NCBI GenBank assembly: GCA_934692905.1
Contig: CAKUUM010000004.1
Coordinates: forward strand, 5,634 to 69,633
Origin: an uncultured Bacteroidales bacterium
GTDB taxonomy: Bacteria; Bacteroidota; Bacteroidia; Bacteroidales; Paludibacteraceae
Direction of reading: 5' to 3'
DNA length: 64,000 bases
This document shows, one piece after another, positions 8,672 through 16,297 of this stretch. Numbering within the stretch: position 1 is the stretch's first letter; each line of letters opens with the position of its first letter. The translations under genes were made by a program, and so were the position numbers. Below the pieces are notes generated by a model. The model saw only the letters and a list, made by a program, of their open reading frames with translations, was not told the origin of the DNA and made no database searches.

Positions 8672-8989
8672 TTATACCAATACGATTTTATCTTGTTCTA
8701 CATTCTTGGCAAAGGGCATAAAGTACATAGATGCCCACTCTTTGCGGGTGTAGATTATGGGCATCACGTACTCATTGTTATCGAAGCCAATCTCTGTGAA
8801 CGGAGAGGCATAGCGACCAAAATCCTCAAACTCGCGTTTCTCTTTGTTGAGCAATATCAGCAAATCCCAATCGGAGTCCTCAGTTGCCTCGCCTCGCGCC
8901 TGAGAGCCATACAGCCACAATGAAGCGTCCTTGGGAAGAACGGTCTTGCCAAGGATTCTTAATTGCTCTATGAATGGTTGTGTTGGCAT
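8672..8989 (-). CDS. Minimal nucleotidyltransferase (MNT-type), 105 aa
   Basis: The Pol-beta nucleotidyltransferase motif GSQARG...DSDWDLLI (about 28-46) gives the GS and DxD-type metal ligands. The length is typical of stand-alone MNT proteins, which often transfer AMP or other nucleotides and commonly pair with a HEPN protein in toxin-antitoxin systems. No HEPN gene is next to it; instead a second MNT gene lies 10 nt upstream. The C-terminal part has aromatic residues (WASMYFMPF) that may take the place of a HEPN contact. The exact target is unknown. Confidence 0.8.
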   Translation of the reverse strand: MPTQPFIEQLRILGKTVLPKDASLWLYGSQARGEATEDSDWDLLILLNKEKREFEDFGRYASPFTEIGFDNNEYVMPIIYTRKEWASMYFMPFAKNVEQDKIVLV

Positions 8990-8999
8990 ATTGTTAGGA

Positions 9000-9293
9000 T
9001 TAGAAGATAGTGATGCTATTTTTCTCTACTTGGTTTAGAAAGTATGTACTGAGGTTGCCGTGCTTGCGAATCAAATCCACATTGCAGCCCAACAATTTCT
9101 CCAAAAACAATTGTGCTCCGCACACATTTTTCATCGTGGCAGGCATCTCAACAAAGATATCCACATCGCTGTCTTCCCGCTGCTCGCCCCGTGCTACAGA
9201 GCCGAAAATACGCATATACGATATGCCGAACCGCGATTGCAGTTCAGAAGCATGTGCCCGAAGCAAATCAATATATTCCTGTGTACTTTTCAT
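9000..9293 (-). CDS. Minimal nucleotidyltransferase (MntA-like), 97 aa
   Basis: The motif MRIFGSVARGEQREDSDVDI (about 27-46) has all the conserved Gly, Ser and Asp positions of the MNT antitoxin family. The partner usually encoded next to it (HEPN/DUF86) is missing. A matching promoter lies just upstream at 9323-9354, so this gene and 8672-8989 probably form a two-gene transcript. Tandem MNT genes without HEPN may be a decayed system or a separate two-subunit enzyme. Confidence 0.83.
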   Translation of the reverse strand: MKSTQEYIDLLRAHASELQSRFGISYMRIFGSVARGEQREDSDVDIFVEMPATMKNVCGAQLFLEKLLGCNVDLIRKHGNLSTYFLNQVEKNSITIF

Positions 9294-9322
9294 AGCACTT
9301 GTTCCGTATCTTGTTCTTGGCT

Positions 9323-9354
9323 ACAAAAGTACAATAATTTTTGCAGGTATGCAA
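9323..9354 (-). promoter_or_regulatory. Bacteroidota-type promoter for the nucleotidyltransferase pair
   Basis: On the minus strand, TTTG is followed after exactly 20 nt by TACTTTTG. The predicted transcript start lies about 25 nt before the ATG at 9293. Confidence 0.7.
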
Positions 9355-9479
9355 AAAGAAATATGAAAATTGATGTCAGCAGGCGGCTGAATTCTCTGCA
9401 AAATAGTGATGGTGTGGCACGGAAATTGTAAGAAATAGCGTAAAAGAGTACTATTTTTGCAGAGGAAACGTCTGGCATC

Positions 9480-9510
9480 TTGTGTATGTGCAGAAAATGT
9501 AGTACTTTTG
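9480..9510 (+). promoter_or_regulatory. Bacteroidota-type promoter for the small ORF-GNAT pair
   Basis: TTG (9480-9482), 20 nt, then TACTTTTG (9503-9510). The start of transcription should be near 9516, about 43 nt before the small ORF. Confidence 0.7.
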
Positions 9511-9558
9511 CGAAAGATTGTACAAAGATTGATAGTTTAACCCCTAAATGATAGCGTT

Positions 9559-9723
9559 ATGATAGGAATGCCAACATCTTGCAAGCCCATTCGCGGTGCT
9601 ATGGCGAAAGAGATGCACGAGCACCTCACGAAAATGTCCGAGGAACGGAAACAGGGGACTATGAAACGTGCTTACTCGCCACACAAAACATCCATCCGGT
9701 TGATAGAGGTAGAGAATGGGTGA
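9559..9723 (+). CDS. Small 54-codon ORF coupled to the GNAT gene (possible antitoxin)
   Basis: The ORF opens with ATG at 9559 and stops at TGA 9721-9723. It encodes a mostly basic, helix-prone peptide (AKEMHEHLTKMSEERKQG followed by MKRAYSPHKTSIRLIEVENG). It lies between a good promoter and the GNAT gene, and the GNAT ATG (9716) sits inside its last codons, so translation is coupled. Size, order and overlap match the antitoxin slot of a type II toxin-antitoxin operon. I see no ribbon-helix-helix (DUF1778) motif, so it would be a non-standard antitoxin. It is too short for usual ORF cut-offs. Confidence 0.55.
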   Translation: MIGMPTSCKPIRGAMAKEMHEHLTKMSEERKQGTMKRAYSPHKTSIRLIEVENG

Positions 9724-10219
9724 TTATACCATACGGTCGGTAGAAATATCGCCTGACCTTTTGCCTTTGCTGCGGGAGTTCTCTTGCGGCGTTCCCGAGA
9801 TGGACGGGATTCTCCACTCGCAAGGGTTGTTAGCAGAATTGTATGTTGACAACCCCGTGGCGTATTGTGTGTATAATGCGGAGCAAGAGTTGGTGGGGTT
9901 TTGCATCATAGGCAAGATAAATCTCCCATTGGAATATGATGGGCATTGCGAATACCTTGATATGGTAGATGTGGCGTGTCTGGCTATTCGCGAGGATTAT
10001 CGGTACTTGGGAATAGGAACGGCGATATTGGATTTAGTGTGCGATAAGGCTGAAGCATTGGTGCCCGGGGTAGAGTATGTGCATGTGGACGCCTTGGACT
10101 TGGAGGATGGTACGTATAGCGCGGTCCCGTTTTATCAGAAATACGGTTTCCGTTATGCCGCGCGGGCGGGGAAAGATGTGGCGTGCATGTTCTATGCACT
10201 ACACAAGGTTCAAGGGTGA
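9716..10219 (+). CDS. GNAT N-acetyltransferase resembling TacT/AtaT toxins
   Basis: This is a single GNAT domain with acetyl-CoA loop RYLGIG (96-101), fitting Q/RxxGxG, and late Tyr Y140 in PFYQKYGF. The N-terminal FSCGVPEMDGIL (22-33) resembles the F-D-C/S-G-x-x-x-L-D-x-(W/F)-L opening of TacT-type toxins that acetylate aminoacyl-tRNA, and VHVDALDLE...PFYQKYGF follows the TacT C-terminal layout. At 167 residues the length also fits. The coupled upstream 54-codon ORF supports a toxin-antitoxin reading. An ordinary metabolite acetyltransferase remains possible. Confidence 0.7.
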   Translation: MGDYTIRSVEISPDLLPLLREFSCGVPEMDGILHSQGLLAELYVDNPVAYCVYNAEQELVGFCIIGKINLPLEYDGHCEYLDMVDVACLAIREDYRYLGIGTAILDLVCDKAEALVPGVEYVHVDALDLEDGTYSAVPFYQKYGFRYAARAGKDVACMFYALHKVQG

Positions 10220-10814
10220 TTTTCCAAAGCAAACAAAAAGAAATGTCTGTGGGGGCATGAGGGTGTAGTTCTACTCAGTCCTTGGTTTTTTTTATCTTGT
10301 CTCGCAACGAAAGCACCCTGTTATGCCCACGGGCTTATGGAGAGGTCTCGCAGGCATTTAGTGCGCAAAGCGCTTCACCCTTGCTTATCCCTTGCTGTTT
10401 GGCGCGAGGGTGAAAGGAGAGATAAGGGGTAGGGAAAAAGGTAGGTTGGTATGAGGTGATTGTATATGCAATGTAGCGTTCTCTGTAGTTCTACTTGAGA
10501 TGTGTTTCAGCCGACCTTGGTGGCTGCAGCCCATAGGGTAGCCCGCTCGGGCGAGTAACCGATTTGGAACTTGTTTTTAACAAAAAATTGGCTTTTAATT
10601 CCATACAACTCCTGCCACCAAAAACTCACCAAAAAAGAATGACCAAAACATGGACAACTAACAAAACCTGTTGTGCGCAACATGCGCACAAGGGATTGAA
10701 TCCTCCGTTAATGCCCGTTAATTATCCGTTAATCCATTTATCGGGTGTAGTTTTCTATTAAATGTCATTAAAGTACTATTAAAATGTTAAAAGAACAGGT
10801 AATTATCAGAATAG

Positions 10815-10845
10815 TTGCGCAATTTGCAGGTTTTGTGTAATTTTG
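10815..10845 (+). promoter_or_regulatory. Orphan promoter reading rightward
   Basis: TTG (10815-10817), 20 nt, TAATTTTG (10838-10845). No downstream gene on this strand follows before the converging promoter at 10936-10967. Confidence 0.5.
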
Positions 10846-10935
10846 TACCGAGATAACAAACAAGATAAGTACCCCTATAAAAGAACGACACCTGATAGTT
10901 TGACTTACGTCAGGGACTACCAGAGATTCCGACCG

Positions 10936-10967
10936 CAAAGGTACTGCTTTTACTTGATACTGCCAAA
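10936..10967 (-). promoter_or_regulatory. Orphan promoter reading leftward
   Basis: On the minus strand, TTTG, 20 nt, TACCTTTG: an exact match to the Bacteroidota consensus. Its transcript would run into the gene-free stretch and collide with the rightward promoter about 80 nt away. A small RNA or a lost gene could explain it. Confidence 0.6.
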
Positions 10968-11060
10968 TAGTTAGACAAAAAGTCTCCATAAATGCCCATA
11001 AACCCATTAAATAGTGTCGGGTTATTGGGCGGTAATTAATTCATGCCATAGTGTAATTTT

Positions 11061-11678
11061 CTATGCCATAATGCCGATGCCTTCGTGGCGGAAATATGCC
11101 TCGGCGGCGTATAGGGGGACATTCTCCATCCAAGTTTGGTCAATATAGGGTTTCATACTCAGGCGGACGCCTTTGAGCGAAGAAGAGGCGTTTTCCTCTA
11201 TAAAAGTACGCAATGATTTGGCATGTACGTTCTCCTCCGCCTTGACCTCTGCGGGAATAATACGTCCGGCACCCTGCACCACAAAATCCACCTCTTGGGT
11301 GGAATTGTCCTTACTATAGTAGAAAATCACCCGCTCTGTCTCGTTGCGTTTCTCCAATGACTTGATTTGTGACAGTACGAAATTCTCCGTAAATGCTCCC
11401 TTATATTCCGAGAATACGTCCATTCCCAAGAGCACAGCAGAAGAGCGCACACCTGACAGGCACATCAACAAGCCTACATCTGCCATATAAATCTTGAAAG
11501 CAGAGGCGTCGGCATAGAATTTCAGCGGTTCTTTGGGCGCAAGTATTTGACTGATTATCTGTGATGTGAAAACTGCTTTTGCGCTTTTATGAGGGAATAG
11601 ATAGTATAAAACTACATTTTTGTGTGGGAATATATGTGTATAAATTGCATTTTTATGAGGGAATCGGAACGCAGGCAA
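11061..11678 (-). pseudogene. Truncated DUF4143 (AAA-type ATPase C-terminal part)
   Basis: Residues from about 38 onward match the C-terminal half of the ATP-binding DUF4143 family: SAFKIYMADVGLL, GAFTENFVLSQI, FYYSKDNSTQEVDFVV and IIPAEVKAEEN, the last two forming a PD-(D/E)xK-like core. The N-terminal AAA module with Walker A and B, normally about 200 residues, is absent; the tRNA gene lies in its place. The first 33 codons are an in-frame tandem repeat (FPHKNAIYTHI, FPHKNVVLYYL, FPHKSAKAVFT). I read this as a gene broken by a rearrangement beside the tRNA. Confidence 0.7.
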
Positions 11679-11681
11679 CTT
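11583..11681. repeat. Three imperfect 33-bp tandem repeats
   Basis: The landmark GAGGG/GTGGG recurs at 11591, 11624 and 11657, a period of 33 nt. On the minus strand each unit reads as 11 codons starting Phe-Pro-His-Lys. The repeats form the junction between the truncated DUF4143 gene and the tRNA side. Confidence 0.75.
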
Positions 11682-11757
11682 CCATGGCAGGCAGTTGGTA
11701 CATCATCACAGAAGGTGAAGCAAGAGCAACACACACCGTTTTTCAACCCAAAAGAGA

Positions 11758-11788
11758 CAGCCGCTTAACGTCTCCCGTTAAGCGGCTG
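11758..11788 (-). terminator. Hairpin terminator after the tRNA
   Basis: A perfect 13-bp stem (CAGCCGCTTAACG with its complement) encloses a 5-nt loop. It lies 8 nt beyond the tRNA 3' end, in the minus-strand reading direction. Confidence 0.75.
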
Positions 11789-11795
11789 TGAGGTG

Positions 11796-11870
11796 TGGTT
11801 CTGCTTGGGCTTGAACCAAGGACCCCCTGATTATGAGTCAGGTGCTACTAACCAACTGAGCTACAGAACC
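11796..11870 (-). tRNA. tRNA with CAT anticodon (elongator Met, or Ile2)
   Basis: The minus strand folds as a cloverleaf: acceptor stem GGTTCTG/CAGAACC with discriminator A, anticodon arm CCTGA-CTCATAA-TCAGG and T arm with GGTTCAAGC. The anticodon is CAT. Met versus lysidine-modified Ile cannot be settled by eye. The CCA end is not encoded. The D arm has an extra nucleotide and one weak pair. It marks the edge of the accessory zone. Confidence 0.9.
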
Positions 11871-11951
11871 CACTATATTAGCACGAGAATATGCCACAAA
11901 AATTATGCCATTCTGTGCGGGAAGTGCAAATATTTTAAGTTTACCAGTATT

Positions 11952-13568
11952 TTACCGTAAGTTTTCCAGTATTTTATCGGCTTGGCGGCGGGTTATCATC
12001 TGCTGTGATTCGGTCAGTTCGGGGATATTGACCTCCAAACCGACCGCTACCTTATCGGGGTTGGCAATTTTGTCCTTGTTTGCCATATAGATGTACACCC
12101 AGCAATATGTGTTGGCGTAGTGCTTGCGTGCCATCTTGGAGAGCGTCCAGTCTTGCCGGGTGACCTCTTTGGCTACTGTCTTGCCCGACAACTGCATATC
12201 CACTACGACGGGTGCGGAGGGGGTGCTGCTTGCTGCCTTACTAACCGCAGGGGCTTTGCGCTCGGCTGCGGGAGCCGGTTGCGGGGCTTGGCGGTAACGC
12301 TGCTTGGCGGCATCGAATTCATCGGCACCCAGCAGGCGAATCTCTACGCGACGGTTGGGTCCGTAAGCGGCTTTGCTGCGTTTTCCCTCAATGATGCCGC
12401 CACTATATGCAACAATGCGGTCGGGGGTGATACCGTGCTCGCTGATGAGTTCGTTCATCACGTTGTGCGCACGGGCAGCACCGAGTTGCAGGTTGTAGTT
12501 CTCACTGCCTGTGTTGTCGCAGTAGCCGACAACCTCCACATATAGGTTGTTGTCGCGCTGCAGACGCGAAGCCACCTGCTGAATGACGGTCAAGTCATTG
12601 TCTTTGAGTGCGGATTGGTTGGGTGCAAAATAGATATAGCGGTAGTCGTTATCGGAAGCGGCTTTCTGAAGAGAGGTGACGGTGTTGCTGATAACTACGG
12701 TGTCTTTTTGCACCACTACCACCGTGTCCGCCTTTGCAGGTTTGGCATCTTCTTTCGCCTTGCTGATACGTGCCTCGAACTTGTCCTCATCGGCTACGTT
12801 GCAGACGTGCGACTTCTTGACAGCGTTAATCTTGTAGCGCAGTGAGAGTGTGAAATCCACGATTCCATCGTTGTTCGTACCCTTGAGACGGCCATCTATG
12901 TCGTCCTTGGTAAAGTACGTGTATGTGGCTTTGAGCCCCAAAGAGACACTGCGGCTGATATTGAACTGGAGGTCCGCACCTGCCATAATCATCGGGCAGA
13001 ACTGGAATTTGCCGTCTTTATCCGTTTTGTCAGGGGTTTTGCTGTCGTCCCTTTTGTAAGAAGAGAAAACGTCGCGCCGGTAGATACCTGCACCGCCACC
13101 TACCAACACATTGAGCGCAACAATCTTGTGGCGGTTGTCGGGGACCCACGCATTGATGATATCGAAAGACGATACGGCTTGCACGCGGTACATTTGTGCG
13201 TCGAACAGGGTGTTCGGGGAGCCGTCTTTTTTCTCCATAATGCGAAGCGGCGAGTATAGCCCTTCCAATCCCAGTCCCCATGTGGGGTTGAAGTTGTAGG
13301 TAAATCCGAGTCCGACAGTGGGCGCATATAATGCTTCGACGGCTTTGGCAGGGTAGTCTGCATCAAACCAATTTCCTCCCGCATCCAGATATAAGGTCCA
13401 GTGCGAGTCCATAGGGGCGGCATTGGCAGTACGCCCGTAGGGACGTACCCCCGTGGCGGAGGTCTTCTGTGCAGATACGCATGGCGCCAACAGGAGCAGG
13501 CACAAGACACCCGCCACCCTTGTGAAAGTGCGGCGTCTGCATGCAACTATGGACCCGTATTTGCTCAT
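11952..13568 (-). CDS. OmpA-family outer membrane protein with C-terminal LysM-like domain
   Basis: A signal peptide ends near CVSAQ (residue 34). Residues 50-250 look like an outer-membrane beta-barrel (NPTWGLGLEGLYSPL; SVSLGLKATYTYF). The OmpA peptidoglycan-binding domain spans about 305-415 (YFAPNQSAL, VVGYCDNTGSENYN, NRRVEIRLL). A Pro/Ala-rich linker precedes a LysM-like module (WTLSKMARKHY...NPDKVAVGLEVNIPEL). It should tie the outer membrane to the cell wall. The promoter at 13602-13632 puts the transcript start about 28 nt upstream of the ATG. Confidence 0.87.
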   Translation of the reverse strand: MSKYGSIVACRRRTFTRVAGVLCLLLLAPCVSAQKTSATGVRPYGRTANAAPMDSHWTLYLDAGGNWFDADYPAKAVEALYAPTVGLGFTYNFNPTWGLGLEGLYSPLRIMEKKDGSPNTLFDAQMYRVQAVSSFDIINAWVPDNRHKIVALNVLVGGGAGIYRRDVFSSYKRDDSKTPDKTDKDGKFQFCPMIMAGADLQFNISRSVSLGLKATYTYFTKDDIDGRLKGTNNDGIVDFTLSLRYKINAVKKSHVCNVADEDKFEARISKAKEDAKPAKADTVVVVQKDTVVISNTVTSLQKAASDNDYRYIYFAPNQSALKDNDLTVIQQVASRLQRDNNLYVEVVGYCDNTGSENYNLQLGAARAHNVMNELISEHGITPDRIVAYSGGIIEGKRSKAAYGPNRRVEIRLLGADEFDAAKQRYRQAPQPAPAAERKAPAVSKAASSTPSAPVVVDMQLSGKTVAKEVTRQDWTLSKMARKHYANTYCWVYIYMANKDKIANPDKVAVGLEVNIPELTESQQMITRRQADKILENLR

Positions 13569-13601
13569 TTGAATTTGCCGGATGGTGTCATATTAGGGCT
13601 G

Positions 13602-13632
13602 CAAAGGTACAACATTTATTTGAAATACCCAA
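13602..13632 (-). promoter_or_regulatory. Promoter of the OmpA-LysM gene
   Basis: On the minus strand, TTG, 20 nt, TACCTTTG, ending 34 nt before the ATG at 13568. Confidence 0.75.
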
Positions 13633-13668
13633 GTAAAAAGGTTAAAATAGTGTTTTTTCGCCAAAAAG

Positions 13669-13699
13669 TTGTGTAGATAGAGATTTTATTGTAACTTTG
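13669..13699 (+). promoter_or_regulatory. Promoter of pta
   Basis: TTG (13669-13671), 20 nt, TAACTTTG (13692-13699). It gives pta a leader of about 170 nt with no obvious small ORF. It is back-to-back with the OmpA promoter. Confidence 0.7.
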
Positions 13700-13874
13700 C
13701 CTTCGTTTCATGGGGGAATGGGGTGAAGTCGGCGGGGAAACGGTGATGATGAGCGTATATGCCCGACAGGGTCGGCTGAGTAACCCGTTAATCACCCGAT
13801 GTCGCCCTGAGGAGATGTCAGCATGATTTCGGGGGATTCCGGGGATTGGACAATAGAAACTAATTGATATAAAA

Positions 13875-14876
13875 ATGGATATATTGAGTAAAATGCTGGA
13901 GCGCGCGCAGCAACATCCGCAGCGCATTGTGTTGCCTGAAGGGGACGAACCCCGTACCTTGGAGGCGACAAATATCATTCTTCGTGACAAAATTGCCCGT
14001 CTGACGCTTATCGGAAACCCCGAGAAGATTCATCAGATGGCGAAAGAAAACGGGTATGAATACATCAAAGAGGCAACGATTATCGACCCCATGACCGATG
14101 CCAAGATGCCGGAATATGCGCACCTCCTTTACGAACTGCGCAAAGCCAAAGGCATGACTGAGGAAGAGGCTGCCAAGAAAGCACAAGACCCGTTGTATCT
14201 GGGTTGCCTGATGATTAAAAACGGTGACGCAGACGGCGAGTTGGCAGGCGCACGTGGTACGACCGCCGACACAATTCGTCCCGCATTCCAAATCCTGAAG
14301 ACCAAGCCCGGTGTGCACATTGTGTCGGGCGCGTTCCTGATGTTCACCCCTGCCAAACAGTTGGGTGAGGACGGTTTCCTGCTATTCGCAGACTGCGCCG
14401 TCAATCCGTGTCCGACCGCCCAAGAGTTGGGCGAGATAGCCGTATCGACCGCCGAAACCGCCCGTACGCTCGCCGGTATCGAACCGCGTGTGGCGATGCT
14501 CAGTTTCTCGACGAAAGGCAGTGCAAAGCATGAGTTGATAGACAAGGTGACGGAAGCCACCCGTATCGCGCACGAGTTGGCACCCGATTTGGCATTGGAC
14601 GGCGAACTGCAGGCAGACGCTGCGCTGATACCCGCTGTGGCTGAGAAGAAGGCTCCGGGGTCGCCCGTGGCAGGTAAGGCAAACGTGCTTGTATTCCCTG
14701 ATTTGCAGGCGGGTAACATTGGCTACAAGTTGGTGGAGCGTTTCTCGGGTGCAGACGCCGTGGGGCCTATTCTGCAAGGTATCGCCGCTCCGGTGAACGA
14801 CTTGAGCCGCGGCTGCAAAGTGCAAGATATCGTACAAATGGTAATCATCACGGCTAATCAGGCTATCAAAGATTAA
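13875..14876 (+). CDS. pta: Phosphate acetyltransferase
   Basis: This enzyme interconverts acetyl-CoA and acetyl phosphate. The 333-residue length matches the short Pta class without the N-terminal regulatory domain. Conserved blocks are visible: RIVLPEGDEPRTLEA, DGELAGARGTTADTIRPA, FADCAVNPCPTAQELGEIA, VAMLSFSTKGSA and VLVFPDLQAGNIGYKL. With ackA just downstream it forms the ATP-yielding acetate pathway of a fermentative anaerobe. The intergenic gap to ackA is 129 nt and contains a TATCCCTTGC spacer repeat. Confidence 0.97.
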   Translation: MDILSKMLERAQQHPQRIVLPEGDEPRTLEATNIILRDKIARLTLIGNPEKIHQMAKENGYEYIKEATIIDPMTDAKMPEYAHLLYELRKAKGMTEEEAAKKAQDPLYLGCLMIKNGDADGELAGARGTTADTIRPAFQILKTKPGVHIVSGAFLMFTPAKQLGEDGFLLFADCAVNPCPTAQELGEIAVSTAETARTLAGIEPRVAMLSFSTKGSAKHELIDKVTEATRIAHELAPDLALDGELQADAALIPAVAEKKAPGSPVAGKANVLVFPDLQAGNIGYKLVERFSGADAVGPILQGIAAPVNDLSRGCKVQDIVQMVIITANQAIKD

Positions 14877-15005
14877 AAAGTATTGGCTTGTCCGTGGCGC
14901 AAAGGTAGCCCAAGGGTTGCGTATCCCTTGCGCATCCCTTGCTGAAAGGTACGGATTTGACACGATTAAGAAGTGTAAATTATTCAACAACAAAACGAAA
15001 AGGAT

Positions 15006-16199
15006 ATGAAGATTTTGGTATTGAACTGCGGTAGCAGCAGCATCAAGTATAAACTGTTCGAGATGGAGACCCGCACCATCCTCGCACAAGGCGGCGTGGA
15101 GAAGATAGGATTGCCGGACTCGTTTCTGCAGATGAAACTGCCGAGCGGCGAGAAGGTGAAGATAGAGAAGCCGATGCCCGAGCATACGATTGGTATCCAG
15201 TTGATACTGGACAGCCTCGTAGATGAGAAAATCGGGTGCCTGAAGTCGCTGAAAGAGATTGACGCCGTAGGACACCGCGTAGTGCACGGAGGCGAGAAAT
15301 TCAACAAGTCGGTGCTGATTACGCCCGAGGTTAAGGAGATGATTGTCAAGTGCATAGACCTGGCTCCTCTGCATAACCCCGCCAACCTGAAGGGCATCGA
15401 GGCGATTGAGAAGACGCTGCCGGGCGTGCCGCAAGTGGGTGTGTTCGACACGGCTTTCCACCAGACCATGCCCGACGAGGCGTATATGTACGCCATTCCG
15501 TACGAGTTGTACGAGAAATACGCGATTCGCCGCTATGGCTTCCACGGGACCTCGCACCGCTACGTGTCCGCGCGCGTGTGCGAATATTTGGGTGTGGACC
15601 CGAAAGGCAAGAAGATAATCACGGCGCATATCGGCAACGGCGGCAGTTGCACGGCGGTGTTGGACGGGAAGTCGGTGGATACATCAATGGGTTTGACGCC
15701 GATAGAGGGCCTGATGATGGGTACGCGCAGCGGCGACCTCGACCTCGGGGCTGCGACATACATCATGGACAAAGAGCACCTGACGACCGCCGAGTTCTCG
15801 ACGTTGGTGAACAAGAAGTCGGGATTGCTGGGCGTGAGCGGCGTATCGAGTGATGCGCGTGACATTGAGAACGCCATTGCCGCCGGCAACAAACGTGCGG
15901 ACTTGGCACGGAGGATGTTCATCTACCGTGTGAAGAAATACATCGGTGCATACGCTGCCGCGCTGGACGGCGTGGACATCATCGTGTTCACAGGTGGCAT
16001 CGGCGAGAACGATACCTACGTGCGCGGCGAGATAGCCAAAGGGCTTGGTTATCTGGGTGTTAAGATTGACGAGGAGAAGAACAAGCACAGCCGTGGCGAG
16101 GAGATTGTGATTTCCACGCCGGACAGCCGCGTGACGGTGTGCGTCATCCCGACCGACGAGGAGTGGATGATTGCATCGGATACGATGGCGCTGTTGTGA
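15006..16199 (+). CDS. ackA: Acetate kinase
   Basis: AckA converts acetyl phosphate and ADP to acetate and ATP. The ASKHA signature is present: N-terminal LNCGSSSIKYKLF, HRVVHGG, VFDTAFHQTMP, RRYGFHGTSHRYV, AHIGNGGSCTAV and FTGGIGEN. The 397-residue length is standard. It follows pta and is probably co-transcribed with it. Confidence 0.97.
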   Translation: MKILVLNCGSSSIKYKLFEMETRTILAQGGVEKIGLPDSFLQMKLPSGEKVKIEKPMPEHTIGIQLILDSLVDEKIGCLKSLKEIDAVGHRVVHGGEKFNKSVLITPEVKEMIVKCIDLAPLHNPANLKGIEAIEKTLPGVPQVGVFDTAFHQTMPDEAYMYAIPYELYEKYAIRRYGFHGTSHRYVSARVCEYLGVDPKGKKIITAHIGNGGSCTAVLDGKSVDTSMGLTPIEGLMMGTRSGDLDLGAATYIMDKEHLTTAEFSTLVNKKSGLLGVSGVSSDARDIENAIAAGNKRADLARRMFIYRVKKYIGAYAAALDGVDIIVFTGGIGENDTYVRGEIAKGLGYLGVKIDEEKNKHSRGEEIVISTPDSRVTVCVIPTDEEWMIASDTMALL

Positions 16200-16297
16200 T
16201 GGATGGAGTGCGGGGGCGGTTGGTGCCGCCTCCGCCTATATAAATAAACAAGGGCGCGCCCGACAGGGTTGCCCCGCAAATATTAAATCACTGAACC

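Larger units (their letters stand above)
10220..11060. other. Gene-free stretch with orphan promoters and spacer repeats
   Basis: No convincing coding sequence is seen over about 840 nt. The stretch contains a TATCCCTTGC spacer copy near 10385, TTAAT-rich repeats (CCGTTAAT, CCCGTTAATTATCCGTTAAT) at 10705-10740, and two oppositely directed promoters (10815-10845 and 10936-10967). A TGAC-TTAC-GTCA inverted repeat lies near 10908-10919. A 60-codon minus ORF at 10507-10689 ends in ERATLWAAATKVG and is probably a remnant or chance. Confidence 0.6.

Noticed and set aside
14382..15629. A 415-codon minus-strand ORF across pta and ackA
   Set aside because: It overlaps two highly conserved enzymes in antisense; composition is a shadow of their codons.
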